From contig NZ_RJUE01000009.1 of assembly GCF_024343735.1 (NCBI RefSeq), positions 17,083 through 81,082 on the forward strand: a DNA stretch of 64,000 bases, given 5' to 3'. Below, one piece after another: positions 44,884 through 57,000 of this stretch. The notes under the pieces were generated by a model. That model saw only the letters and a program-made list of their open reading frames with translations, searched no databases and had not been told where the DNA came from. This DNA comes from Lacihabitans sp. CCS-44 (lineage in GTDB: Bacteria; Bacteroidota; Bacteroidia; Cytophagales; Spirosomataceae). The position numbers were made by a program, and so were the translations under genes. Position 1 is the stretch's first letter. Each line of letters starts with the position of its first letter.

Positions 44884-47800
44884 CTACTTCACTACCTGTA
44901 GTTTAAGAACGTTTCTTGCCCTCGCAGTTATTAGTTCAATGAAGTACAATCCACTTTGAGTCTTTCTCAGGTCTACTCTAATCTGGTTCCTTAAGCCGTC
45001 TATCTCTGCGTCTTGTGTTCTTACCAGTCTGCCTTGGCTATCTCTGATGATTACTTTTACCATTGTCTGTGCAGCTGTGTTGCCCATCGAAATATTTACA
45101 TAATCAGTGGCAGGATTAGGACCAAAACTGATTTTGGCTACTTTAGGCTCTGCTATAAGCAACTCTTCCGTATTTACCTCTGCTTCATCTGTTTTTGCTA
45201 TAAGGCTATCTTCCTGAGTTGCCGAAGTGGCTGTGTTGCTACAGTCTGTCGGTTGGCCTTTCAGTGTCACATTTGCTCCCGTCTTTATCTTGGTGCCGAC
45301 TAACAAACCATTGACAATCGTCTTGTTGTCCGCATCTGCGTCTTCTATCGCTATGTTTGCTTGGCTATGCACATAGGCATTCACTTGACTGCCCTTACTT
45401 ATGCCCACGTTCTTGGCGGCAAATATCTTTACTTTCTCTTGGCTTTCATTTATCGTGATTTCGTCTCCCAGCCTGGTGTAGGTCTTGATGTGTACTTTAG
45501 CCGTTTGTCCAAAGTTTAGTTTACCTCCTTTCTTGATTTTCAATGTCTTGAAATACACATCCCCCGTGCCTGTATAGGTCAGCGTGGCATTCTTGCCTAT
45601 CTTCACTTTGCCATATTCGTTGTCGCTAAAATCGCCCGTCTTACCATTTTTTACCTTCAACTTCTTTTTGCTTGTTTTGGTGTTTTCTTCAAAACTCAAT
45701 GGTGTCGGGGCTATACCTTTGATTACGTTGGCTGGCGGGGTGTCTGCCGTTAGAAGGTCTGATCTCACAAACACATTGTTAGCTCCATAGGTAGCCTTGC
45801 TTATGCTCACTGTTTTTTGTGCTTGGTAGGTTCCTATTCCACCGTATTCTAGGTTTGTCCCATTGATTTCGATACTTTCTGAAGCCAGCATAGCATAAGA
45901 ACATAGGCAACTGCCCTGCCCATCGGTAATGGTGATACTCGCCGTGGCGGTGGTAGTGTTACCTGAATTGTCGGTCGTGGTTATCATTACGTCATTCTTG
46001 CCTACATTGATGCAATTGAAACTCTCTTTGCTCAGTGTAGTCTGTTTTATGCCGCAGTTGTCCGTCGCTTCTGCCACCACTTGGGCAACCGTCAGTTTCA
46101 AAAATCCGTCTTTGTCAAGGCTGAAACTTAGGTTGTCTTTTAGTTTCAGTGTGGGCTTGGTGGTTTCGGCTATGCTTATCTGTAGTTTCTTCTCTGCTTT
46201 GTTTCCGTTCTTGTCTTCTACTGTATAGGTCACTTCTACTTTGCCTACATTGGTACAGTCAAAGGTTGTTTTCGACAAGGTTTTGCTCTTTATGCCGCAG
46301 TTGTCGGTGCTGCCATTGTCTATGTCTTCTACTTTCAGTTGGCCTTTGCCTTGGCCATCCAGCGTTAGTGTAAAGTCTTTGGTGATTATGCTTGGTGCCA
46401 TGCTGTCTATCACGGTGATGGCCTCTCTTTTTGTCGAGATATTACCGTAATTGTCTCTTGCATAAAAAGTAACACTGTCCTTCCCGATGTTTTCACATGT
46501 GAAACTGTTTTTTGAAAAATAAATAGAATCTATCTTACAGTTGTCCGTGCTGCCATTGTTCATCATATCAGGCGTTAAAGTTGCTTTACCATCTTTGCCC
46601 AGATATAAATTCACAGGCTTGGTCTTTGCTTCAGGCTTTATGTCGTCTTTTAGGTTTACTGTTGCCACAAAGTTGGAAACATTGCCGTTCTTATCTATGG
46701 CCGTTATACCCACATTTTGGCTCTTCACCTCACAGCTTAGCTTTTGTTCTGAAAATGTCACAGACTTAAGTCCGCATGCATCGTAGATATTTAAGCCTGG
46801 CGTGTTGATGTCTAACAAGGGCTGCCCTACTTTGTCTAATTTTATGTCTATCGTTTTGGTGGTTGAGTATGGTGCTATTGCATCTATTATCTGCACATTG
46901 GCTGTCGCCCTTGATTCGTTGCCTGAGGCATCGGTCGCTATCAGGGTGACGGTATTGATGCCCACGTCTTGGCAGCTAAAAATGGATTTACTCAGTTTCA
47001 GCGTATGCGAGCCACACAAATCCCAAGTGCCGTTGTCCATGTTTTTGGGGTCGAGTACCGCATAACCATCAAAATTCAAGTTCATCACCACATTTTTGGC
47101 TTTTACATGCGGAGCCGACACATCCTTCACATTTACTCTGCACATGGCGGTGGTGGTGTTGCCGGCCGCATCTCTTGCTGTCACGCTCACCCACTGAAAA
47201 CCTATATCTCCACAACCAAACTGAGTCTTGTTGATGTCAATACCCGTCACTCCGCAGTTGTCTGTAATACCAGCATTGATATCTGCTAAGGTTAATATAC
47301 CTACGCCTGATGCACTTAGATTTACTACCGCGTCTTTTAGAAGTACCTTGGGAAGCTCTGTGTCTACCACGGTAAGGGTGTTTACACAACTATTGCTCGC
47401 TCCATAAATATCTGTCACTGTGAGTGTAATATTGTGGGTACCCACACCAAAAGGACCAACTGGACTGATGGCATAAGTGATGGCATCTCCATTAGGGTCG
47501 CTTGACCCCGCTCCTATTTGGGCTGCCGTTACTGTGGCCATACAGTTGCTTCCTACTGATACTGTAAGTGGGGTGCAAACTGCTATAGGTGGAGCGTTGA
47601 GAGCTACTGTGGTAATACCTGAACTTATAGCAGTGTCTATATAAGGAAACAGATTGAAAGGTGAAGGTGGCAATACCACTCTGATGACTTCTATCACTTC
47701 CACTTCGTAGGTCTGACCTGAAGCCAAACCTGCAAGTGTATATGTTCTGAGTGTATTGCTGATATTGTCTATCGTGGTGGCTACGCCGCCCACTATCTTA

Positions 47801-48006
47801 TATCTGACCTGATACCTGTTCAAAGTCACTGTAGAACCATTGATACTCACATCCGTCTCTCCCCAGTTGATGGTGATGCTGTTGGTTATTCCGTTCGGCG
47901 TGGCAGAGGTGATTGGCGTAAATGAGTAACCTTCCAGCGAAAATAAGAACATTGTCACAAATAAAAGTAGCTTTTTCATGGCTTCTAATGGGTTTAGTTT
48001 TTTCAT
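44884..48006 (-). CDS. large secreted repeat protein with T9SS sorting domain
   Basis: 1040 residues. A signal peptide lies near the N-terminus (the in-frame ATG at 47979 gives the cleanest one, MKKLLLFVTMF; the ATG at 48006 overlaps the upstream gene by 4 nt). A fibronectin III-like region (about 25-135) and a cadherin-like unit (about 145-215) precede six HYR/Ig-like repeats of about 81 residues (about 215-700), each with the phrase TDNCGI-x-x-x-x-LSKxxFxCxxVG. A beta-solenoid-like K/G-rich region (about 700-920) and a C-terminal type A sorting domain (SFGPNPATDYVNIS) follow. It should be exported by T9SS as a surface or matrix protein. Ligand unknown. Confidence 0.78.
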   Translation of the reverse strand: MKKLNPLEAMKKLLLFVTMFLFSLEGYSFTPITSATPNGITNSITINWGETDVSINGSTVTLNRYQVRYKIVGGVATTIDNISNTLRTYTLAGLASGQTYEVEVIEVIRVVLPPSPFNLFPYIDTAISSGITTVALNAPPIAVCTPLTVSVGSNCMATVTAAQIGAGSSDPNGDAITYAISPVGPFGVGTHNITLTVTDIYGASNSCVNTLTVVDTELPKVLLKDAVVNLSASGVGILTLADINAGITDNCGVTGIDINKTQFGCGDIGFQWVSVTARDAAGNTTTAMCRVNVKDVSAPHVKAKNVVMNLNFDGYAVLDPKNMDNGTWDLCGSHTLKLSKSIFSCQDVGINTVTLIATDASGNESRATANVQIIDAIAPYSTTKTIDIKLDKVGQPLLDINTPGLNIYDACGLKSVTFSEQKLSCEVKSQNVGITAIDKNGNVSNFVATVNLKDDIKPEAKTKPVNLYLGKDGKATLTPDMMNNGSTDNCKIDSIYFSKNSFTCENIGKDSVTFYARDNYGNISTKREAITVIDSMAPSIITKDFTLTLDGQGKGQLKVEDIDNGSTDNCGIKSKTLSKTTFDCTNVGKVEVTYTVEDKNGNKAEKKLQISIAETTKPTLKLKDNLSFSLDKDGFLKLTVAQVVAEATDNCGIKQTTLSKESFNCINVGKNDVMITTTDNSGNTTTATASITITDGQGSCLCSYAMLASESIEINGTNLEYGGIGTYQAQKTVSISKATYGANNVFVRSDLLTADTPPANVIKGIAPTPLSFEENTKTSKKKLKVKNGKTGDFSDNEYGKVKIGKNATLTYTGTGDVYFKTLKIKKGGKLNFGQTAKVHIKTYTRLGDEITINESQEKVKIFAAKNVGISKGSQVNAYVHSQANIAIEDADADNKTIVNGLLVGTKIKTGANVTLKGQPTDCSNTATSATQEDSLIAKTDEAEVNTEELLIAEPKVAKISFGPNPATDYVNISMGNTAAQTMVKVIIRDSQGRLVRTQDAEIDGLRNQIRVDLRKTQSGLYFIELITARARNVLKLQVVK
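45910..47370. repeat. six tandem ~243-bp coding repeats (HYR/Ig-like)
   Basis: The repeats of the 1040-residue protein correspond to about 81 codons each. Copies differ by many substitutions, so they are old and not recently expanded. Confidence 0.7.
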
Positions 48007-51000
48007 TTCCTTATTTCTTTTGGCAAGTTATCAAAATTGGTATTGAAAGTCGAATTATTACCACAAGGACTCTCTATTTTAGCCGTGAATACTGCCCCTG
48101 CTCTCGTCTCAAAACCAGGTAATAGTTGTATTGCATTCCCTGACTTAAATGTCACGTTGGCATTAGGTTCTATTTTGTTCATGGCTATTGTATAGGCCAC
48201 TGCTGTTTGACTGTAAACTCCACTGATTGGAGTAATATTAACAATATTCAGTGCCTCAGCCGAGCCGGCCATAGACAAAGTAGAGGTTACTGATGTTGCC
48301 GTACAACCATTAATGCTCACCACACAGCGGTATTGATAACCATTGTATCCAACTGGCGGAAAGGCTAGGCTTAAACTTGCTGTATTTTCGCCTGAGTATA
48401 CAGTGCTTGCCACAACCGGTGCAAATCCTGAACCCGTATTTACCTCCCATTGGTAAGTCACTCCTGGAAGATTAGCTTGGACTGTAAATGTGGCATTGTT
48501 GCCTTGGCAGATGCTGAGGTTTTGCGGTTGAGTGGTAATTTGAGGCTTCACTTTAATTTCCAAACCTGTCACTGCTACGCTAGCATCTGAACTGCATCCA
48601 TTTATGGTGCATATTGCTGATATACTATAAGTCCCGATAGCTGTAAGTTCTAAACTTGTTCCTGTAGCTGCTCCTTCAGACCAAGTAATGGTTCCACCTA
48701 CACAACCACTTGCACTGAGGGTGAGTGTTGAGGGAGAACAAACCACCAGATTGGGAGGAGGGGTAATCGTTGGAGCAGAAGGTTTTGCTTTGATTTCAAG
48801 CCCTGTCACTGCTGTGCTGGCTTCAGATGTACAGCCGTTTACAGTACAAGTAGCAGTTATTGAATATGTTCCAACTACTGATAGCACCAAACTTGTGCCT
48901 GTAGCAGCTCCTTCAGACCAAGTAATAATTCCACCAGTGCAGCCATTTGCAGTGAGCGTAAGTGTTGAAGGTGAACAAACAGAAAGACTTGGTGGAGGCG
49001 AAATGCTTGGTGGCAATGCCTGGTTAATAGTTACTACAGTTGTTGCACTTGCAGAGCATCCACTTGCATTGGTAGCTGTCAATGTATAAGTTCCACTAGC
49101 GGCAGTTGTAACACTGCTAATACTTGGATTTTGAGTACTGGCACTGAACGAATTCGGCCCTGTCCAAGCATAAGAGGTCATCCCTGCGGCGGAATTGAAA
49201 GTCAAGGTAGTTCCCACGCATTTGGGTGTATCTGAGCTTGGATTCGGAACCGGCAAACTATTGATAATCACAGCTGTCGTTGCGGTAGTGGTACAACCTC
49301 CATTTACTGCAACAAGCGTATAGGTACCCCCAGCAGCAGGTGTAACATTCGTAATACTAGGGTTTTGAACAGACGAAGTAAACGAGTTTGGCCCTGTCCA
49401 GCTATATGAACTTGCCGTTCCCGAAGATAAATTCAAAGTATTTCCTTCACAAACAGGAGAATTGGAAGATATTGCAACAACTGGATCTACCACTACCTGG
49501 GTGGTGGCGGTAGCACTACATGTACCATTGCCATACCCAAGCGTTACGCTATAGGTTGCAGTGGTGGTAGGACTTGCGTTTATGGTACGTGTGGTAGCTC
49601 CTCCTGGACTCCAAGCGTATGTATTTGCTGCACTTGCTGTGATTGTTAATGGTGTACCCGCACAAACTGGGCCGTTAGGTGTTACGGTTATGCCTGCTGC
49701 TTCCCGAGGTACATCTACTTTTAGACTGTAAGCTGCACAACCCGTTCCAGGGTTTACTTCATGCACCACTACTACGATTGTTCCGTTTGCAGGAATTGTT
49801 GCCTCATAAAATGATGTTCCAGGAAATGATGAACCATGGTCTGCTAAGTAATTTGTACCTAAAGATGCAGGATTAAAACTACCAAGATAAGCTGCTGAAA
49901 AAATAGAGGTTCCACAATTTGAGGTTAAAGCAATAGTAGCACAAACGGGCACATTTCTTGTATTCGTGATTGTATAACTATCATAGTATCTTGATCCTGT
50001 TGTAGTAAAATTACCTTGATATGTCGTTGGTGCAGCACAAGTTGAAGCAACCGCAAAACGATTCATTCTTCCTGTCTGTTGAGCATCACCCGCACCCAGC
50101 GAACCATTAAACAAGAAATCTCCAATTTTTACTGCGGTTGTATCAGTAGTCGAACAGTTAAATTGGTTCGTGAGAATTAATCTATAGGCTCCTGATGTTG
50201 TAACAACTTGTGTTTGACCAGTACCTCCAAATGCTGTAAACGAATTAGGACTTGCTATCCCTGTTATACTTCTTTGCCAAGCGTATGTAAAATTTGGATC
50301 AGCAGGAGCAGAAAGCGTAGTGCTACTACCACCACAAAGCGATGTTCCTGTATCCGTAATTATTGCGACAGGATTTGGATTTACAGTCACAGTAACCGTA
50401 ATTGGTGTACCTGTACAGGTTGTTCCGGCATTGGTATATGCTGGTGTCACCGTAAATGTGACAGTGATTGGGGAAGAAGTTGTATTTGTGAAATTACCCG
50501 AAATATTTCCAGAACCACTCGCAGGAATATTTCCGCCCACGGTACCTACATTATCTCTTGTCCAGTTAAAGACCGTTCCTGCTACAGCACTGATAAACGT
50601 AATTCCTTGAGTTTCTTTCAATGTTGCCTTTGGTGCTGCCAGGTCTGACGACGACACTGCTTCTATGGTTTCTATAGCAGAGGCCAATACAATAGGCGTA
50701 TTAAAGGTAATTCCAGTAATGTTCACTCCCGAGCATACACTTTGACTCGGCGTACTGGCGGTTGCTGAAGGTATCGGATTTACAACAACCGTGGCCGTAA
50801 TTGGTGTACCATTACAAGTACCGTTTGGAGTAATACTAAATGTTACTGTTATTGGAGAATTGGTAGTATTGGTCAAAGTACCCGAAATATCTCCTGACCC
50901 GCTGGAAGCAATACCTGTTACCCCAGTTGTATTGTCTCTTGTCCAAGAATAACTTGTTCCAGTTCCGGTAATTGCTATCATGGTAATTGCTCCACCACTA

Positions 51001-54000
51001 CAAACGGTTTGTGTGGTAGGAGTTGCTGAGGCCGTGGCTAAAGCATTCACTGTGGCCGTAACCGATGCCGAAGCTGTACATCCATTTGCATTGGTCACCG
51101 TTACAGTATAAGTACCGCTTGCTGCAAGTGTAGCATTAGAAATACTTGGATTTTGCGAGCCTGAGGTAAATGAATTTGGCCCTACCCAAGCATAATTTGT
51201 CATTTCTGCCAAAGAACTAAACGTCAGGGTTTCTCCTACACATTTTGGCGAATCTGAGTTTGGATTTGGCAATAATGGGGCCTTGATTTCTAAGCCTGTC
51301 ACTGCTGTACTGGCATTTGAAGTACAACCGCTAATAGTACAAGTGGCCGTTATAGAATAGGTTCCAACCGTTGAGAGCACCAGACTTGTACCTGTAGCTG
51401 CACCTTGAGACCATGTAATGGTTCCGCTTTCACATCCACTTGCATTAAGTGTAAGTGTTGACGGCGAACATACTATAAGGTTAGCAGGTGGAGTAATAGT
51501 TGGAGGCGACGGAACGCTATATACACTCAATGAATTTGATGTGGCCGTGCGACCACTAGCACAATTGGTCGTCTCACAAGCAGCATAAAAAGATTGGCCT
51601 GTACCCAAGCCTGGTGTATATACAAACGAACTGCCAGTGCCCAAAGAGCTTGTTCCGCTTGCAGAACTGTACCAAGTAACCGTACCAGAAGCACATGTGG
51701 CAGAAAGTGTAACATTAGTACCTACACACACACTCGTAGTACTTACAGACACCGCCGAAGGTTTTACATTGTCAAATGTGAAAGGAACCACAAATGTGCA
51801 AGTTCCATCTGTTACTTGGGCATAGAGGGTCTGAGTACCCGTTGGAATAGTATTGTTCGCAGTGAATTTATTCCCTACCGCAGTATATGTCCCGGCCGAG
51901 GTAGTTGCTCCTGCATCTGTAAAAATTCCACTTACTGTATAATTGTTAGTACCTCCCAATGTAAATATCGGGCAAGCATTCGTAATCACCATTTTATTAT
52001 TGGTAATACCCGAAACTGCATTTGCCTTTAAAACTCCGCTGTTTGTAAATGTACCAGTATTGGCAAAACTATAAGTGCTTGGCATTTGAATTAACCCAGC
52101 GTTGGTGGTTATACCTCCATTGGTATAGATACCGCTTGCCATAAGTATTTTACCACAAGCATTGTTGGTAATGGTATTACCTGTAGGGTTTTCAATTCCA
52201 GTTCCCGAATTTATGTTTACAGTACCTGTGTTGGTGAAGTTCGTGGTTCCTAAAAACTTAAACGCCAAAACTGTACCGTCATAATTTATAGTTCCTGCAT
52301 TGTTGAAGTTTACAACGTCGGATGGCAAAGCAATTTCAACACCAATGCCACCAACTATGTTTATAATACCGTTCAAACTATTGGTAATAGTTGCAGGTGT
52401 TGATACTGAGCCAACACCAATAGCCTCATCTGAACTATTAATTTTAATAGTTCCATTATTTGTCAAAACAGCATCCGTTGCCTGAAGGTAAATATATGCT
52501 GGAATTGCAGTGTTTGTTTCCGATTCAATATTTATAGTTCCGTTGTTGACCACCGTACCTCCAGCAATTGTAAAACCCTTGTTTAATCCACCGTCGCCTC
52601 TTACATTTAGAGTTCTCCCACTGTTGATTGTTAGAAGTGCCGCAGCCTGAATTTCGATTGATTTAACATCAGGAATAGAAGCTGAAATGACTGGCTTGTT
52701 AATCGTATTAGGAATAATAACTTTCCCGCTGGTGAGGTCTGGCACCCAAGCCGGGCTCCAGTTACAAGCCGTACTCCAATCGTTACTCAAAAGTCCCGTC
52801 CAAGTAATGTTTACATTGCCAGGTGAAGAAGCCAATGGCGTACATAAATTTACAGATACCGAAACATTTGCACTTGCATCACTCACACAGGTATTTGCTC
52901 CTGTACATTTTGCATAAAAATTATACGTTCCTTGAGCCGTGAAATTAGGCTGATTGTTAGGCGAAGGTACAGCCACATTATCTGTGGCATTGTACCAAGT
53001 AATTGTTCCACCCACACATCCAGTTGCTGAAAGCGTTGATGAACCTATAGTAGTTCTACTAGATGGTGTAGCGGTTGGGCTTGTTGGTGCTGGGGTTGAA
53101 TTGACGGTGACGTTTCCTGTGATATTGGTCGAGCTACATCCAGAGGCGTTCTTTACTGTTAAAGTGTAGGCATACGAGCTTCCGGTTGCTCCACCTACAT
53201 CACTTATATTGACTGTAATAGGAGATGCTGGCAAAGTGGCATCCGTTACGCTAGTAATTCCTGTGCCAGAAATAGAATAGGTAGTAGGCGTACCTGTAGT
53301 GGCCGTATAAGGTATTGTAAATGATGTTGCACCGGCACATATCGCAGGGCTAGCACTTTTCGTAAGAGTAGGCAAAGCATTTACAGTTACGCTGCCGTTT
53401 ATATTGCTCGAAGTACATCCATTAGCATTTTTTACAGTTAAGATATATGAAATACTTGACCCCGATGCTCCACTACTTAAGTTAACGGTTATTGGCGTAG
53501 CAGATAAAGCCCCATCCGTAACTGTCGTTATTCCAGTGCCTGAAATGGAATAGGTGATAGGAGTACCTGAAGTAGCTGTGTAAGGTATCGTAAACGAGGT
53601 GGCTCCCGCACAAATAGATGGACTGGCACTTTGGGTCAATGTGGGCAAAGGATTTACCGTTACGCTTCCAGTTACATTGCTCGATGTACAACCACCTGCA
53701 TTGCTTACTGTAAGTGTATATGAAATCGATGAGCCACTTGCACCAGTACTTAAATTTACTACAATCGGGCTTGAGGTTAATGCACCATTCGTGACGGTTG
53801 TAATGCCAGTTCCTGAAATTGAGTAACTAGTAGGCGTACCTGTAGTAGCTGTATAAGGAATCGCAAATGAAGTTGCACCTATACAAATGGCCGTGCTGGC
53901 ACCAGTAGTAATGGTTGGAATAGGATTTACTGTTACACTTCCAGTTACATTACCCGACACACAGTCATTGGCGTTTTTAACTGTCAAGGTATAAGAATAT

Positions 54001-57000
54001 GAACTTCCAGATGCCGCACTGCTCAAATTAACCGTTATAGGTGTTGCAGGTAATGCTGCATCGGTTACGGTAGTTATACCCGTACCCGAAATAGAGTAAG
54101 TGGTGGGTGTACCGGTTGTAGCAGTATAAGGTATTGTAAATGACACTGCTCCCACACATATAGCAGGGCTGGCACTTACTGTAATGGTAGGCAAAGGATT
54201 GACTGTTATCAAACCAGTGTTGGTTCCCGTACTTTCACAACCTCCCACTAGGCATTTTGCAATATAGGTAGTGTTTACCGTAGGCGAACGAGAGAAATTA
54301 GCACCAGAGGCTGAATTGCCCAACAATGTGCTTGGGGCCGCCACGGTATACCAATTTACACTTCCTGAGGCACAAGTAGCGGCTAAATTTAGGGAATTTC
54401 CAATACAAATATTTGTAGCACTACTTGGTGTAACTGCAGTTGGCACTGGTATCACCACATTGGTTGTTGTGGTATTGCTATTCACCGTGGCAAAATTACT
54501 GCCCGAAACACTCGCTTGGTTGGTTATGGCACAAGTAGATGGCGTATTGCTAATTGTTGCACTAAAAGTGACTGTCATATTTTTTCCTGCCGGAATATTG
54601 AATCCTGACCCTGTCCCATTCACTGTAACCGTTTCACCAGATTGAGAAGACGCTATAGAATTTTGAGATTCAAAATCCGAATAAGCATCTACATTATCTG
54701 TCACTCCAACTTCTTCAACAGAAGTATTATCCTCTTTGATTTTACTTACAATCAATTCTGAAGAGTTTTCATTTTGAGTATTTTGTTTTATTTCAGCCAA
54801 GGCCTCAGTGCTTTTATCTGAGTTTACATCATCTGCTTGAGCCATTAGTCTTGCAGCAGCGGTGTTTGTAGGCGTTAGGCATGTAAATACTCCAGATAAT
54901 GTAACCGTACCACCCCCGCCAGCATCTATCGCTGTTAAACCACCAGCCGGATTCGGCGTTGTCCAAGCTCCTGGCAATGCTCCATAATTTCCTTGTATTT
55001 TTACTGTAGCCCTGGTTGCAGGAATTGCCAACACATAAGAACTAACTTCAAAGTTAGCAGCCACTGGTACTCCATTTGAGACATTTCCACTTGTGTTGGC
55101 ACAAGTCACCATGTTGCCACTGGAGGCTCCAACATTGTTGGAAGTTAGTCCATAATGAGCATAAGCAGATCCTCCAGCAATCATGTTTACATTATTATTC
55201 TGAATCGTGGCGTCCATTGTACCATCCGCACCATTGGTATTGTTATCGTTGGTTTCTGCTTGTATGCCATAATTACCCGCATTATTAACAGTATTGTTCT
55301 TAATCTCAGTTACATGTTTTACACGGCCATAAGCTGCCACATAAATTCCCATACCAGAAGTAGCCACTATAGCATTGGCTATACTGGTGGTATTGTTGTT
55401 TATCCTACCCGTAAACTGCCCGCCAGTTCCTTGTCCACCAATATTTATAGGAAAATACCCATTGAAACTCGTCTGTATAGTATTGTTTATCACATTATAG
55501 TTTACAGTAGGAGAGCCAGTATTGCTAGCACTTTGAATGTATAGACCATCGCTACCAGGGCTAACGGTTTTAGCAGTTATAGTATTTCCATCTGAAAGAC
55601 TCGGACCGCCCACTTGTACATTAATCGTAGCAGCACCCCCAGCCAAAATATCCAAACCTCTTGTAGTTGGATTCGAAAAAGTATTGCTTTTAAAAACCAT
55701 CGTACTATTGGCATTATCAATACTCTCAAATAGAAAATTGGAAGCTCCATTGGCTGTTGAAAAAGTAGAGCTTGTAACATTCAAAGCTGTAAGTAAAGTA
55801 GAGCCTGTATTTCTAATAAATACATTTCTTCCACCAGATGTAGAGACTGTGGTTCCAGAAATAGCACATGTACCTGACAAATTCATCGCTACAATACCCG
55901 CTTCTTCTATAACACCAGAAGTTCCACAATTGGTAAAGGAGCTATTAGTAACCGTTACATTCGAGCAAGTACTTAGGTTTAAGCCTACCTGAGTTGTTGT
56001 ACCCGAAACCACCACATTATTGAGCGTTAAACCAGCAACACTTATTGCATTGATGGCTGCATTTGCTGCTGTATTGCTCGAACCCGTCAACGTACCATCT
56101 GCCGTATTGGCATTGGTAAAATTCATATTTTTAAGGGTAATGTTTGAGGCATTGTTTATGTTAATCCCCTTTGCTGATATATTGGATATAGTACCACCTG
56201 ACCCAGCGGTAGTTCCTATTCCGTTAACAGTAAATGACCCAGTTGTATTTTGAATCAAAAGACCATTTGTTGAGCCAGAGGCTGTATAACTATCCAAAAC
56301 CATACTCAGATTCTCCAAGTTTGCTGAGGATATATTTCCAATAGCTCCGCCTATTGCACCAGATGATAAAATTGTTCCACTCGTACAAGTTAAACTACCT
56401 TTAAATGTGGTTTGTATTGCCTGCTGACTAGCATCTGGAGATATATCAAAATCTGCAAAGGTCATAGTAGAACTACTTGCGGAGCTGCTTGTATTTATAA
56501 ATCCAACATTTCCAGAGCCAGCAATATTCGTATTCCCAAAATTCGCAGTTAGTGCGGCATTACCATATATTTCAATGCCCTGGCTTGTGGGATTTGTAAT
56601 GGTCGTACCGCCTGTAGACGTCAGCGTACCCGCCACAGTATTCAATTCAACACCTTCGTCTGCCGAATTGGTCGAACTAATGCTCAAAAAAGTAGCTGCC
56701 AATGTTCCTGTATTTAAGTCTAAGGCTTGGCCGTTTCCATCTAATGTTACTTCACTTACCGTAAGTGTACCAAAAGATGAGCCTATAATGTCTTTCGTAC
56801 TCACTCCCATACCAAAACCCCTTAATGTGTTTCCCGAATTCAAGGTAATTGTATTTCCACTACTCGTCAGATTAGGACTTGTTCCACCCGTGGCAGGCAA
56901 TGCTGGATTTGAGAAGGAAGGGACTGTAACACCAGCAAAACTTGCCAATGACGTTGTTGCTCCTTGCCCCAGTATTTTCTGCCCTGCTTTTAATGTAGCA

